A DNA stretch of 50,341 nt, taken from contig JACMPD010000145.1 of NCBI GenBank assembly GCA_014377675.1, forward strand, positions 1-50,341, written 5' to 3'. Below the pieces are notes generated by a model. That model was not told the DNA's origin and made no database searches. It worked only from the letters and a program-made list of their open reading frames with translations. The stretch is from Taibaiella sp. Lineage in GTDB: Bacteria > Bacteroidota > Bacteroidia > Chitinophagales > Chitinophagaceae. Below, one piece after another: positions 16,064 to 24,647 of this stretch. The position numbers were made by a program, and so were the translations under genes. Numbering within the stretch: the first letter of the stretch is position 1; each line of letters starts with the position of its first letter.

Positions 16064-16972
16064 TTATTTGGTGAGTTTCCGGAACACATCTTCAAGACTG
16101 TTGGTCTGGGCCTGCATACCGGCTATATTCACATTATTGTTCAGCGCCCACTGCATCAGCTCTCTGCGGAGGGCTTCAATGTTGGCGCTCAGCAACTGGA
16201 ACGTTTTATCATTTATCACTTCAATGGAAGTTACATTACTGAGCACCTGCAACTGGCTCTGGCTAATATTACTCTCAAATGTAACCACCAGCACATCCTG
16301 ACTTGTGTTTATTTCGTTGAGGTGGGTAAGTGTGTCATCGGTGACTATTTTGCCATTGTTGATGATAATAACCCTGTTGCACATAGCCTGCACTTCCTGC
16401 ATAATGTGGGTGGACAGCAACACGGTTTTCTCCCTGCCAATAGCCTTTATAAGATCCCTGATTTCAATAATCTGGTTAGGGTCAAGCCCGGTTGTGGGCT
16501 CGTCTAAAATAAGTACCTCCGGGTTGTGGAGCATGGCCTGCGCCAGGCCTACCCTCTGCTTGTATCCTTTTGAAAGCGCGCCTATTTTTTTATGCGCTTC
16601 TTTGCTAAGCCCGGTCATGTCTATCATTTCCTCTATGCGCTTCTTCGCGCCCTTGCCTAACTGGTGTATGCCAGCGGTGAAGTCAAGATACTCCCGCACG
16701 TACATTTCATAATACAGCGGGTTGGCTTCCGCCAGGTAGCCAATCTTCCGGCGTATCTCCATTGGTTTTTCCGCTACATTATACCCGCAAACTTCCACCT
16801 GGCCTGTAGTGGGTGGCAGGTAGCCGGTTATCATTTTCATCGTGGTAGATTTGCCGGCGCCGTTGGGCCCCAGGAAACCAACAATCTCCCCTTTTGTCAG
16901 CTCAAAAGAAATATTATCAACCGCTTTCTGGGTATTGTATATTTTACTGAGGGAGGAAACTTTTATGGACAC
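16064..16972 (-). CDS. gldA: gliding-motility-type ABC transporter ATP-binding protein GldA
   Basis: A 302-residue ABC ATPase: Walker A GPNGAGKST at about residue 35, signature LSKGYKQRVGLAQA (the first G of LSGGQ replaced, as usual in this group), Walker B VLILDEPTTGLDPNQ and H-loop LLSTHIMQ. The start MSIKVSSLSKIYN, the YLAEANPLYYEMYVREYL segment and a C-terminal helical extension to 302 residues match GldA of Flavobacterium, which with the membrane partners GldF and GldG forms an ABC transporter needed for gliding and linked to the T9SS machinery. No permease gene adjoins it here, so the partners must be elsewhere if the assignment is right. A generic multidrug ABC ATPase is the alternative. 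Confidence 0.8.
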   Translation of the reverse strand: MSIKVSSLSKIYNTQKAVDNISFELTKGEIVGFLGPNGAGKSTTMKMITGYLPPTTGQVEVCGYNVAEKPMEIRRKIGYLAEANPLYYEMYVREYLDFTAGIHQLGKGAKKRIEEMIDMTGLSKEAHKKIGALSKGYKQRVGLAQAMLHNPEVLILDEPTTGLDPNQIIEIRDLIKAIGREKTVLLSTHIMQEVQAMCNRVIIINNGKIVTDDTLTHLNEINTSQDVLVVTFESNISQSQLQVLSNVTSIEVINDKTFQLLSANIEALRRELMQWALNNNVNIAGMQAQTNSLEDVFRKLTK

Positions 16973-17016
16973 TTTGAAAAGTTGAAGTTAACAATAATGC
17001 GGGCAGGGATATGGGT

Positions 17017-17475
17017 TTAGTCGAGATACAGCTTTACATCAAACAAGCCATTTTTCACAAAGGCGTTATTGGTCAAAAAGGAAAATGTTCCTTTTATTTC
17101 CGTCTCAGAGTTGCTGAGTACAATATTATCTGTTATTATTATTTCGCCGGTTGAAGCCGGATGCACATTGCCATTTACCAGGTAGGCGGCGGCATTAGTA
17201 GAAATGCTGAAGTTATAGATACCCGGCCCTGTATACTTACCAATTTCCAGCCTTATCTGGCTGGCTGAAGAGTCACCGGTAACCACAAGCTGCATCGCTT
17301 TGGACTTGTCAATAAACACGCGGGTGCTTTGTGGCCGCCAGGGTATATTGTTAATGTCCGCGGTCATAACCATACCCGCAGATACTACATCCGTTTTTTT
17401 ACAGCCACAGAAAATGGCTGCAACAGTCACTGTCAAAAAAAGAATAAACGCACATTTTTTCATCATAATCTTCAT
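17017..17475 (-). CDS. probable lipoprotein of unknown function
   Basis: A 152-residue exported protein with a hydrophobic leader and a lipobox-like end, AIFCGCKK, placing the lipidated cysteine near residue 25 (the Cys at -2 is unusual). The mature part, about 125 residues, is beta-rich and contains GKYTGPGIYNF and a late segment IKGTFSFLTNNAF, reminiscent of DUF6252-type Bacteroidota lipoproteins. Three ATG codons (17475, 17466, 17463) could serve as start; the first is given. It begins two bases after the stop of the gene for the outer-membrane protein, so the two form an operon and may act together at the outer membrane (inference). Confidence 0.7.
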   Translation of the reverse strand: MKIMMKKCAFILFLTVTVAAIFCGCKKTDVVSAGMVMTADINNIPWRPQSTRVFIDKSKAMQLVVTGDSSASQIRLEIGKYTGPGIYNFSISTNAAAYLVNGNVHPASTGEIIITDNIVLSNSETEIKGTFSFLTNNAFVKNGLFDVKLYLD

Positions 17476-17477
17476 TA

Positions 17478-18896
17478 TTACATCATCATCATGTCTTTAA
17501 CTTTCTGCTTTTTAGGCCGCAGGCGCATTTGTGCACCCATAAAAAAGTTAATATTATTAATGCTGTTAGAGGCCGCAATCTGGAAAAGGGAACCCGACCC
17601 GATAAACACGGGGCCATAACATACTATGGCGCCCAGGTAGCCCTGCATCTGATCATTAAATGAGAAAGGCATGGAAACACTGAAATTTTTGATAGCATAG
17701 CGCGGTGTAACCGTAAGTGTTGATACGTAGTGGTTTGAATAGTAATCAGCCGAAGCCTTCCTCAGGTTGAGCAACAGATTAGCGTTCAAAAAGAAACGCG
17801 ACTCAATTTTAAAATCAGCGTTAAGGTGCAGGGCGGTTGGCAAATACACTTTTATTTTCTTTATGCTACCGCTAGGTGAAGCGAGTGAGTCGCCTACAAA
17901 ATCATTAAAAATCCGGGTGCCGAAAGTCTGCTTTTCTATATTTCTGAGTCCACGGTAGTTGATATTGGTATCATTAACACTATAGCTGCCAGATGTGGCA
18001 GAAGATGAATAAGAGATACTGCCAATATCAGTAACCGAAGCCGAAAAGCGGCTTACATAACCACCCTTGGGTACGATAGTTTCATTGGGATTCATATAAT
18101 AAATAAGGCCTACATCAGCGCCAACACCAATATTGTTAGTTGCGGCGGTAAGTGCACGCAGGGGGCTGTTGGTGAGTGCCCACTTCTGGGCATTCGGCGT
18201 GAAAGCTACGTTGGCCGTACCCTGAACATCATAGGCGATCCCGTCATTATTATAGGTTTTGAAGGAAGCCGAAGGTATACCAATGCCCGCGGCAGCTATA
18301 CCGTTCAGCAGCTTAACAGTTGCGCCGCCTATCAGCTTGTACTCATCATTTGTGCTTTCATATAAAAATCCCGCATAGCTGAGGTTCAGCTCGCTGAATA
18401 CCTGGCCGGTAAGCGCATAATTTTTAATGTTATGGTTGCCTTGTGAATCTCCGTTGTTCAATGCGTGCACACCCAGCAGATCAGCTACGCCCCTGTCCAG
18501 GTTATCACTGTTGACCAGATAGCGCATACCGGAATTAATGGCGAAAAAATATCTTTTTTTCACCCTGAATGAAACGCCAGGACCGCAATACTCCATGTTA
18601 GCCCAAAAAAACCTTGATGGTTTGTCATTCTGGTTACGGAAATAGTCTTTATCCATTTCCGCCTTTCCGGTAAACAAGAAACTGAATATACTTTTTTTGA
18701 ATAATATAGTATTGCCACCCACCTCGGCGCCAAAGGAAGAAAAAGTGATCTGAGTTCTGTCTTCATGTACAGCAAAGGCGGGATTTTCCCGCACCAGTGT
18801 AGCGTTGTTGTCAGTACCATATAACCCCATAAATGCCTGTGCCGGAGCGTTAGTAACAGCCAGGGCAAAAATTAAGGAGAGTAACAAAGGTTTCAT
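17478..18896 (-). CDS. DUF5723-type outer-membrane protein
   Basis: A 472-residue exported protein with a signal peptide (residues 1-19, ending APAQA) and a long run of alternating beta-strand segments ending in aromatic residues, as in outer-membrane barrels. NNATLVRENPAFAVHEDRTQITF resembles the start of the DUF5723 and PorV-like families of the Bacteroidota, where the conserved N-P-A segment follows the signal peptide. The function is unknown. Oddly, the last four residues are four methionines, after a basic KKQKVKD stretch, which is not the aromatic C-terminus expected for a BAM substrate. A -7-like element, TATATTTA, lies just upstream, one base off consensus. It is followed by the lipoprotein gene after two bases. 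Confidence 0.7.
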   Translation of the reverse strand: MKPLLLSLIFALAVTNAPAQAFMGLYGTDNNATLVRENPAFAVHEDRTQITFSSFGAEVGGNTILFKKSIFSFLFTGKAEMDKDYFRNQNDKPSRFFWANMEYCGPGVSFRVKKRYFFAINSGMRYLVNSDNLDRGVADLLGVHALNNGDSQGNHNIKNYALTGQVFSELNLSYAGFLYESTNDEYKLIGGATVKLLNGIAAAGIGIPSASFKTYNNDGIAYDVQGTANVAFTPNAQKWALTNSPLRALTAATNNIGVGADVGLIYYMNPNETIVPKGGYVSRFSASVTDIGSISYSSSATSGSYSVNDTNINYRGLRNIEKQTFGTRIFNDFVGDSLASPSGSIKKIKVYLPTALHLNADFKIESRFFLNANLLLNLRKASADYYSNHYVSTLTVTPRYAIKNFSVSMPFSFNDQMQGYLGAIVCYGPVFIGSGSLFQIAASNSINNINFFMGAQMRLRPKKQKVKDMMMM

Positions 18897-19023
18897 AATG
18901 CGGTAAATATAGTAAATAAAGCGGCTAACTCATTGCAGCGGCAGGGCGCCGGGTAAATTTAGGAGTTTTTTAAGTCGTCATGAAGCCGTGCCGGAGCATA
19001 ACGAAAAGGCTGATATAACTATA

Positions 19024-20529
19024 TTACTCTGTAAGCTGATGGAAAACTTTACCGAGATGCTCTATAATATCTCCGGCTATCATAGACTCCTCTGACTGCA
19101 CTTTTACTGCCAGGTCACCGGCGGCGCCATGCAGGTATACACCAAACATAGCTGCGTCAGCAGGTCCATAGCCCTGCGCAATAAGACCGGTAATAATACC
19201 TGTGAGCACATCGCCGCTGCCTGCGGTAGCCATGCCTGAATTACCGGTCATGTTATAGCTACATTCACCTTCTGTGTTTATAACGGCAGTATGGTGCCCC
19301 TTCAGTACTATATTTATATTGTATCGCATGGCCTGTATGCGGGCATTATCCACCTGTATCATACTATTGGTGTTGTCACCAAACAGCCTTGAAAATTCTT
19401 TTGGGTGGGGGGTTATTACCGAGCCCGGGGGCAATTTATTGAGCAGCTCTTTGTGCTCTGCTATAATATTAAGTGCGTCGGCATCAAGCACCACGGGTAC
19501 TTTTACCTCATCTAAAAAAGTGGTGAGCGCGGCTATTGTGGCATCATGAGTGCCCAGCCCGGGACCTACGCCAATAGCATTATACTTATCTTCATACGAT
19601 ATGCTATCTATCTCATTAACGCCACTCACGGTGCACATGGCTTCCGGCAGGGCGGTTTGCATAATAACATAGCCACACTCCGGCACCACAGCGGTCACCA
19701 GGCCTGCGCCGGAGCGCAGTGCAGCTTTGGCGGTGAGCACCATAGCGCCTGTTTTACCATAGCTGCCACCTGCCATCAGCGCGCTGCCAAAGGTGCCTTT
19801 GTGGCCAAACTCTCCCCTTGGCTTGTATACTGCAAGTATATCTTTCTTTTCCACAAGCCTGTATTGGCTGTGTGTGTTTATAATATATGTTTCGTTAAGG
19901 CCAATATCCAATACATGCAGCTTACCTGCAAAGGGTGCTGACTCAGGGTGCAGAAAAGTGCGTTTATAGAACTGAAAAGTGAGTGTGTGATCAGCCTTCA
20001 TCACAGGCCACTCTTTGTCAGGTATAATATCGGCAGCCAGTCCGCTTGGCATGTCAATAGATATTTTGGTATTGGGCATATTGTTAATGCGGGTAATAAA
20101 CTCACCGGCCCACCCGGCCGCTGGCCTGTCAAGCCCGGTGCCAAACATTGCATCTATTATAACGAGATTGCCCGGCAGATCAGCTATGAAAGTTTCCGGT
20201 GCCACATCGGTAACCAGGCTTTCATTTATCGCCCGCAACCGGTGGTAGTTAGCGCTGCAATCATCAGACAATGACGCGCCAAAGTGAAGCAGGAATGCCT
20301 TAACACCAAAATTGCGCTGGCTGAGCAGGCGGGTAATGGCGAGGCCATCGCCGCCATTATTGCCGGTGCCGCAAAGCACAACAAACAGGGTCTCTTTTGG
20401 GTAGTTATCCCGGAGCCAGTCCACACACTTAAGGGCTGCCCGCTCCATAAGGTCACCTGAAAAAATAGCGGAAGCCTTTATAGTAGCGGCGTCACATTCT
20501 TTTATCTGTACTGCCGTGAAAATTTTCAT
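19024..20529 (-). CDS. nnr: bifunctional NAD(P)H-hydrate epimerase / dehydratase
   Basis: A 501-residue cytosolic repair enzyme. The N-terminal YjeF-N half (about 1-215) epimerises the R and S forms of hydrated NAD(P)H: GTGNNGGDGLAI binds the cofactor and IDMPSGL closes the site. The C-terminal half (about 225-501) is the ADP-dependent dehydratase of the ribokinase-like fold: GSYGKTGAMVLTAKAALRSGAGL, GVGPGLG, TPHPKEFSRLF, and the ADP-binding NSGMATAGSGDVLTGII. Both halves look intact. The gene stands alone, divergent from the LptF/G-type permease gene. Confidence 0.95.
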   Translation of the reverse strand: MKIFTAVQIKECDAATIKASAIFSGDLMERAALKCVDWLRDNYPKETLFVVLCGTGNNGGDGLAITRLLSQRNFGVKAFLLHFGASLSDDCSANYHRLRAINESLVTDVAPETFIADLPGNLVIIDAMFGTGLDRPAAGWAGEFITRINNMPNTKISIDMPSGLAADIIPDKEWPVMKADHTLTFQFYKRTFLHPESAPFAGKLHVLDIGLNETYIINTHSQYRLVEKKDILAVYKPRGEFGHKGTFGSALMAGGSYGKTGAMVLTAKAALRSGAGLVTAVVPECGYVIMQTALPEAMCTVSGVNEIDSISYEDKYNAIGVGPGLGTHDATIAALTTFLDEVKVPVVLDADALNIIAEHKELLNKLPPGSVITPHPKEFSRLFGDNTNSMIQVDNARIQAMRYNINIVLKGHHTAVINTEGECSYNMTGNSGMATAGSGDVLTGIITGLIAQGYGPADAAMFGVYLHGAAGDLAVKVQSEESMIAGDIIEHLGKVFHQLTE

Positions 20530-20639
20530 GGCACTAATTTAGGAATAACATTTGAAGAGTGTTCAAATACAAACCAACAATCCATTAACAGTATGTGCAT
20601 AACTACAAGCATTAACAGTATTTTGAGGTATTTAATTTG

Positions 20640-20647
20640 TAGGTTTG
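20640..20647 (+). promoter_or_regulatory. -7 promoter element of the LptF/LptG-type gene
   Basis: TAGGTTTG at 20640-20647 matches TAnnTTTG and is followed by CAGG. It lies 20 bases before the TTG start at 20667 and supports a start there. Confidence 0.55.
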
Positions 20648-20666
20648 CAGGTAAATCAACGTCAAA

Positions 20667-22133
20667 TTGCTCAAAAAACTTGACATATTAATTATCCGCA
20701 GTTTTGTAGGGCCGTTCGTTGTCACATTTTTTGTATCGTTATTTGTGTTGGTTATGCAGTTTTTCTGGCTGTATATGGATGAGCTGATAGGCAAGGGACT
20801 GAGCATCTGGATGATATTGCAGCTGCTGGTATATATGTCTACTACGCTGGTGCCCCTCGCATTGCCGCTGAGCATACTACTGGCCAGCATCATGACCTTT
20901 GGTGATATGGGTGAAAATTTTGAGCTGGTGGCCATAAAGTCTTCCGGCATTTCCCTGTTGCGTTTTATGCGGCCCCTGGCTATATTTATACTTGGCGTAT
21001 GCGGGCTGGCATTCATCTTCAACAATAACATTATTCCCGTAGCCAACCTAAAGGCACTTTCCCTGCTTTATGACGTGCGCAACTCCAAACCAACATTGAA
21101 CATAAAGCCTGACCAGTTTAACAATGACATACAGGGTTTTTCTATAAGGGTGGGGAGTAAGGATAAAGATGGCTATACTATACATGACATACTCATATAT
21201 GACCACACCGACCTTGTTGGGAATAATAAAGTAATATTGGCTAAGGAGGGCGTGATGATGCCTACAGCCGATAAACAGGCGCTTATCTTCAGGCTGAAAG
21301 ATGGCTGGCGGTATGAGGAGACTTATGAGCACAACACGCACGCCGCCGACTATCCCCAAACCCGGATGCACTTTGCCCGCTGGGATAAAGTATTTGATCT
21401 TTCAGCATTCAACTTTACCCGCACTAACCAGGATCTGTTCAAGAACGCCTACCAGATGATGGATGCAAGCCAGCTTTCTGACGCCATAGACAGTATAAAG
21501 CATACCCGCAGCGGTACAACCGGAGCCGCCGGTGCGCTGCTGGCACCGTACATAAGCCTTACCAACAGCACAAAAGACGCTGAGAAAATAAGCGCGGCAC
21601 TCTCTAAGGACACTATAGCTCCGAAAAAATACAGCGGCACGTTTTTAAACTACCTGCCGGCCGGCAAACGACTAGCAACGCTGCAGACCACCAACAATAA
21701 TATCCGCAACCTAAAGTCTACCCTGGACAATAACAACCTAATGGATAAACTACAGCGGGAGAACCTGCTGAAATTTTCAGTAGAATATCACCGGAAGTTT
21801 ACACTGACATTCGCCTGTATGTTGTTGTTCCTGATAGGCGCACCATTGGGGGCTATCATCCGTAAGGGCGGGCTGGGTATGCCGCTGGTGTTCGCGGTAG
21901 CGTTTTTCATCACTTTCCATATCCTGAATATTACCGGTGAAAAACTTGCGAAGTCTGCTACGTTGCCGCCATGGGGAGGCATGTGGATGTCAACGGCTAT
22001 TTTATTCCCCATAGCGATATGGCTGATCGTCACCGCGCGGAATGATTCCCGTATATTTACCAAAGAAATGTATATGAAGGTATGGAGAGCCATAACCAAC
22101 AGGCTGCCGCAAAAAACGAAAACAATTGCGTAA
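20667..22133 (+). CDS. LptF/LptG family permease
   Basis: A 488-residue inner-membrane protein of the YjgP/YjgQ type, half of the LptB2FG ABC transporter that pulls lipopolysaccharide out of the inner membrane. It has three helices in residues 10-115, a large periplasmic domain (about 120-365) and three helices at the end (about 370-470), the usual layout. The only start that keeps the conserved N-terminal LDILIIRSFVGPF is a TTG at 20667; the next ATG lies inside helix 1. A promoter element sits 20 bases upstream. The periplasmic domain is longer than in the proteobacterial proteins, as is common in this phylum. Its stop overlaps the next gene's start by eight bases. LptF and LptG are not told apart here. 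Confidence 0.87.
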   Translation: MLKKLDILIIRSFVGPFVVTFFVSLFVLVMQFFWLYMDELIGKGLSIWMILQLLVYMSTTLVPLALPLSILLASIMTFGDMGENFELVAIKSSGISLLRFMRPLAIFILGVCGLAFIFNNNIIPVANLKALSLLYDVRNSKPTLNIKPDQFNNDIQGFSIRVGSKDKDGYTIHDILIYDHTDLVGNNKVILAKEGVMMPTADKQALIFRLKDGWRYEETYEHNTHAADYPQTRMHFARWDKVFDLSAFNFTRTNQDLFKNAYQMMDASQLSDAIDSIKHTRSGTTGAAGALLAPYISLTNSTKDAEKISAALSKDTIAPKKYSGTFLNYLPAGKRLATLQTTNNNIRNLKSTLDNNNLMDKLQRENLLKFSVEYHRKFTLTFACMLLFLIGAPLGAIIRKGGLGMPLVFAVAFFITFHILNITGEKLAKSATLPPWGGMWMSTAILFPIAIWLIVTARNDSRIFTKEMYMKVWRAITNRLPQKTKTIA

Positions 22134-22788
22134 AGAATTTAAAATAATATTGAATCCTTTTTTTCACAGCCTGTTCCTTGCATGGTGCATAGTAGGCGGT
22201 ATATTACTATTGCTGTTTAGTAAAGAACAGTTATTCGCAGTTGTTAATACACACTACACTGTTTATGGAGATGTAGTGATGTACTACACTACATGGCTGG
22301 GGCAGCCCGAAGTAATCGCACCTACGCTTTTGCTGCTGATGATATCGCTTCCTTCGCTGCGCACCAAATGGTTTTTCTTTACTGCTATAGTTTGTAACGT
22401 TATTCCCCTCTTTATTCAGCAATTGCTCAAAAGGATTTTTCATCACCCGCGACCGCTCAACTATTTCGACTGGGCCGGGCACAAAGCTGACTGGATACAC
22501 TACCTGCCTACATGGCCGGAGCTGCTGCGTAATAGCTTCCCCTCCGGGCACAGCCAGGGCGCATTCAGCTTTTTCTGCCTGCTCACCTTTCTTCTCCCGA
22601 AAAAATACAAGCATATAGGTATCGTATTTTTCTTTGCCGCACTTTCGGTATGCTACAGCAGGCTATACCTCGCCGCTCATTTTTTTGCCGATATATATAC
22701 TGGTAGCATTATTGGCGGTGTAAGCACTACTCTAATTTACAGTGTTATGGTATGGTTGAAACACAATAAGCAACTGCCCATTGAATAA
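22126..22788 (+). CDS. PAP2-family membrane phosphatase
   Basis: A 220-residue integral membrane phosphatase with about five helices. The three active-site motifs are present: KRIFHHPRPLN (KxxxxxxRP form), SFPSGHSQGA (PSGH) and YSRLYLAAHFFADIY (SRxxxxxHxxxD). Such enzymes remove phosphate from lipid substrates such as lipid A, undecaprenyl pyrophosphate or phosphatidylglycerol phosphate on the outer face of the inner membrane. No in-frame ATG lies near the N-terminus; the TTG at 22126 (overlapping the preceding stop) or the TTG at 22150 must be used. The overlap indicates translational coupling to the LPS-export permease, which favours lipid A or undecaprenyl pyrophosphate as substrate (inference). 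Confidence 0.85.
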   Translation: MRKEFKIILNPFFHSLFLAWCIVGGILLLLFSKEQLFAVVNTHYTVYGDVVMYYTTWLGQPEVIAPTLLLLMISLPSLRTKWFFFTAIVCNVIPLFIQQLLKRIFHHPRPLNYFDWAGHKADWIHYLPTWPELLRNSFPSGHSQGAFSFFCLLTFLLPKKYKHIGIVFFFAALSVCYSRLYLAAHFFADIYTGSIIGGVSTTLIYSVMVWLKHNKQLPIE

Positions 22789-22817
22789 CAGGCAATTTCC
22801 GCAACACTAATTAATGT

Positions 22818-22825
22818 TATTTTTG
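22818..22825 (+). promoter_or_regulatory. -7 promoter element of the ArnT-like gene
   Basis: TATTTTTG at 22818-22825 matches TAnnTTTG. It lies inside the reading frame that would begin at the ATG at 22814, and therefore argues for a start further downstream. Confidence 0.5.
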
Positions 22826-22891
22826 CTCCTGCTATTTCTGATAAATATAGGGGAGCATACCAAAGACCAAAATGCATTAAAATTTTTCTTA

Positions 22892-24532
22892 TTGAATTAC
22901 ATAAAATATTTTTTGATTGCAATTGCCGGGTGCATTCTGTTCCTGCCGTTCCTGGGGCAGGCACACCTTTTTGACTGGGATGAGATCAACTTTGCGGAGT
23001 GCGCCCGCGAGATGATTGTAACCAAGGACTATGTGCGGGCCCAAATCGACTTTATGCCTTTTTGGGAGAAACCACCTGTGTTTATTTGGATGCAGGTAGT
23101 GGCCATGAAAATGTTTGGCATTGGCGACTATGCGGCCCGCTTCCCGAATGCGGTAATGGGAATAGCTACTCTTCTCACGCTTTTCTATTGTGGTAAAAAG
23201 ATAATTAATGAAAAAATGGGACTGTGGTGGGCAGGGCTATACGCTGCCACATGGCTCCCCCACTTCTACTTTAAATCAGGAATTATAGACCCGACGTTTA
23301 ATTTTTTTATATTTCTTTCTTTTTTTCAGTTTCACCTTATTGTTTTCACCGGCAATAAGTTACGCCACGCTATATTGTCCGGCTTGTTTTTGGGTATAGC
23401 GGTGCTGACCAAGGGGCCGGTAGCGGTGCTGGTGGCCGGGCTGTCGCTTATCGTTTATATGCTCGCCAACCGGGGCATAAAGGGGTTCACCGTAAAACAT
23501 CTGCTCACGGTCTCCCTGTTCGCTTTGGTGCCATTTTTTATGTGGATTGGTTTTGCAGTTGCCGTTTACGGGCTGCACTACGGCCAATGGTTTCTGACCG
23601 AGTTCCTCACCTACCAGGTAAGGCTGTTTACTACCGAAGACGCAGACCACGGCGGGCCGTTTATTTATCATTTCATTGTGTTGCTCATTGGTTGTTTTCC
23701 GGCTTCGGCATTCCTTTTTCAGTTTGGCCGTAAAGATGCGGGCAGCAGCAACGCGCCGGCACGTGATTTTACAAAGCTGATGTGGATTATGTTCTGGGTG
23801 GTGCTGATCCTGTTCTCAATAGTGAAAACCAAGATAGTCCACTATTCATCACTTTGTTACTTCCCACTTACATTTCTGGGTGCTTTACAAGTATACAGAT
23901 TGTCAGAAGAGGGCCTTATCATCAAAAAACTGGTAAAGGGGGTGCTTCTCTTTATAGCCGCGCTGTGGGCAATAATACTTATTGCGTTGCCATTAGTGGG
24001 TTTGAACAAAGAAAAGATTATCCCTTACATTGATGACAAATTCGCTGTGGGAAACCTGGAGGCCGACGTGCCGTGGCACTATGCAGAAAGCCTGTGGGGT
24101 GTACTATATATAACAGGAATTGTAGCGGGAATAATACTTATTAAAAAGAACTTCAGGCAGGGAATACTTTTGATGTTCGCAGTGCAGCTGGTCATCATAC
24201 AGGTAACTATCTACCACTTTACACCAAAAATAGAAGCGTATTCCCAACGGGCAGCAATTGAATATTACGAGTCTTTTAACGGGCAGGACGTGTATGTGAC
24301 ACCATTAGGATATAAAAGTTACGCAAATCTCTTTTACACCAAAAAACGCAACTTCGCCGCGCCAAAATACTACCTGAACGGCAAGGTAAATGAACAATGG
24401 CTATTGACCGGCGCCACAGATAAACCCGCTTTCTTCATAGGTAAAATTCAAAACGAAGCCGATTACGATGCGATACCACAGCTTGAAAAAACAGGTAAAA
24501 AGAATGGGTTTGTTTTCTACAGGCGAAAATAA
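22892..24532 (+). CDS. ArnT-like membrane glycosyltransferase (GT39/GT83 type)
   Basis: A 546-residue polytopic enzyme that transfers a sugar from a polyprenyl-phosphate donor on the periplasmic side, as ArnT does to lipid A. Visible: FDWDEINFAECAREM (the DxE motif of the first periplasmic loop), FWEKPPVFIWMQ, YAARFPNAVMG, TKGPVAVLVAG, about eleven helices, and a C-terminal soluble part. The frame is open back to an ATG at 22814, but a promoter element lies at 22818-22825, and the TTG at 22892 gives the usual N-terminus, with helix 1 directly before FDWDE; hence this start, at moderate confidence. It follows an LptF/G permease and a PAP2 phosphatase on the same strand, which suits a lipid A or surface-lipid modification role (inference). 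Confidence 0.8.
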   Translation: MNYIKYFLIAIAGCILFLPFLGQAHLFDWDEINFAECAREMIVTKDYVRAQIDFMPFWEKPPVFIWMQVVAMKMFGIGDYAARFPNAVMGIATLLTLFYCGKKIINEKMGLWWAGLYAATWLPHFYFKSGIIDPTFNFFIFLSFFQFHLIVFTGNKLRHAILSGLFLGIAVLTKGPVAVLVAGLSLIVYMLANRGIKGFTVKHLLTVSLFALVPFFMWIGFAVAVYGLHYGQWFLTEFLTYQVRLFTTEDADHGGPFIYHFIVLLIGCFPASAFLFQFGRKDAGSSNAPARDFTKLMWIMFWVVLILFSIVKTKIVHYSSLCYFPLTFLGALQVYRLSEEGLIIKKLVKGVLLFIAALWAIILIALPLVGLNKEKIIPYIDDKFAVGNLEADVPWHYAESLWGVLYITGIVAGIILIKKNFRQGILLMFAVQLVIIQVTIYHFTPKIEAYSQRAAIEYYESFNGQDVYVTPLGYKSYANLFYTKKRNFAAPKYYLNGKVNEQWLLTGATDKPAFFIGKIQNEADYDAIPQLEKTGKKNGFVFYRRK

Positions 24533-24647
24533 CCACGCCAAAATTGATAATACAAATACACCTGATTCAATGTAAACAAAGAAGAGCTAATCATACTTTT
24601 ATCAGGCTGAGATAAGGCTTCCAGTTGTGTGCATTACCAGCTCCTGT

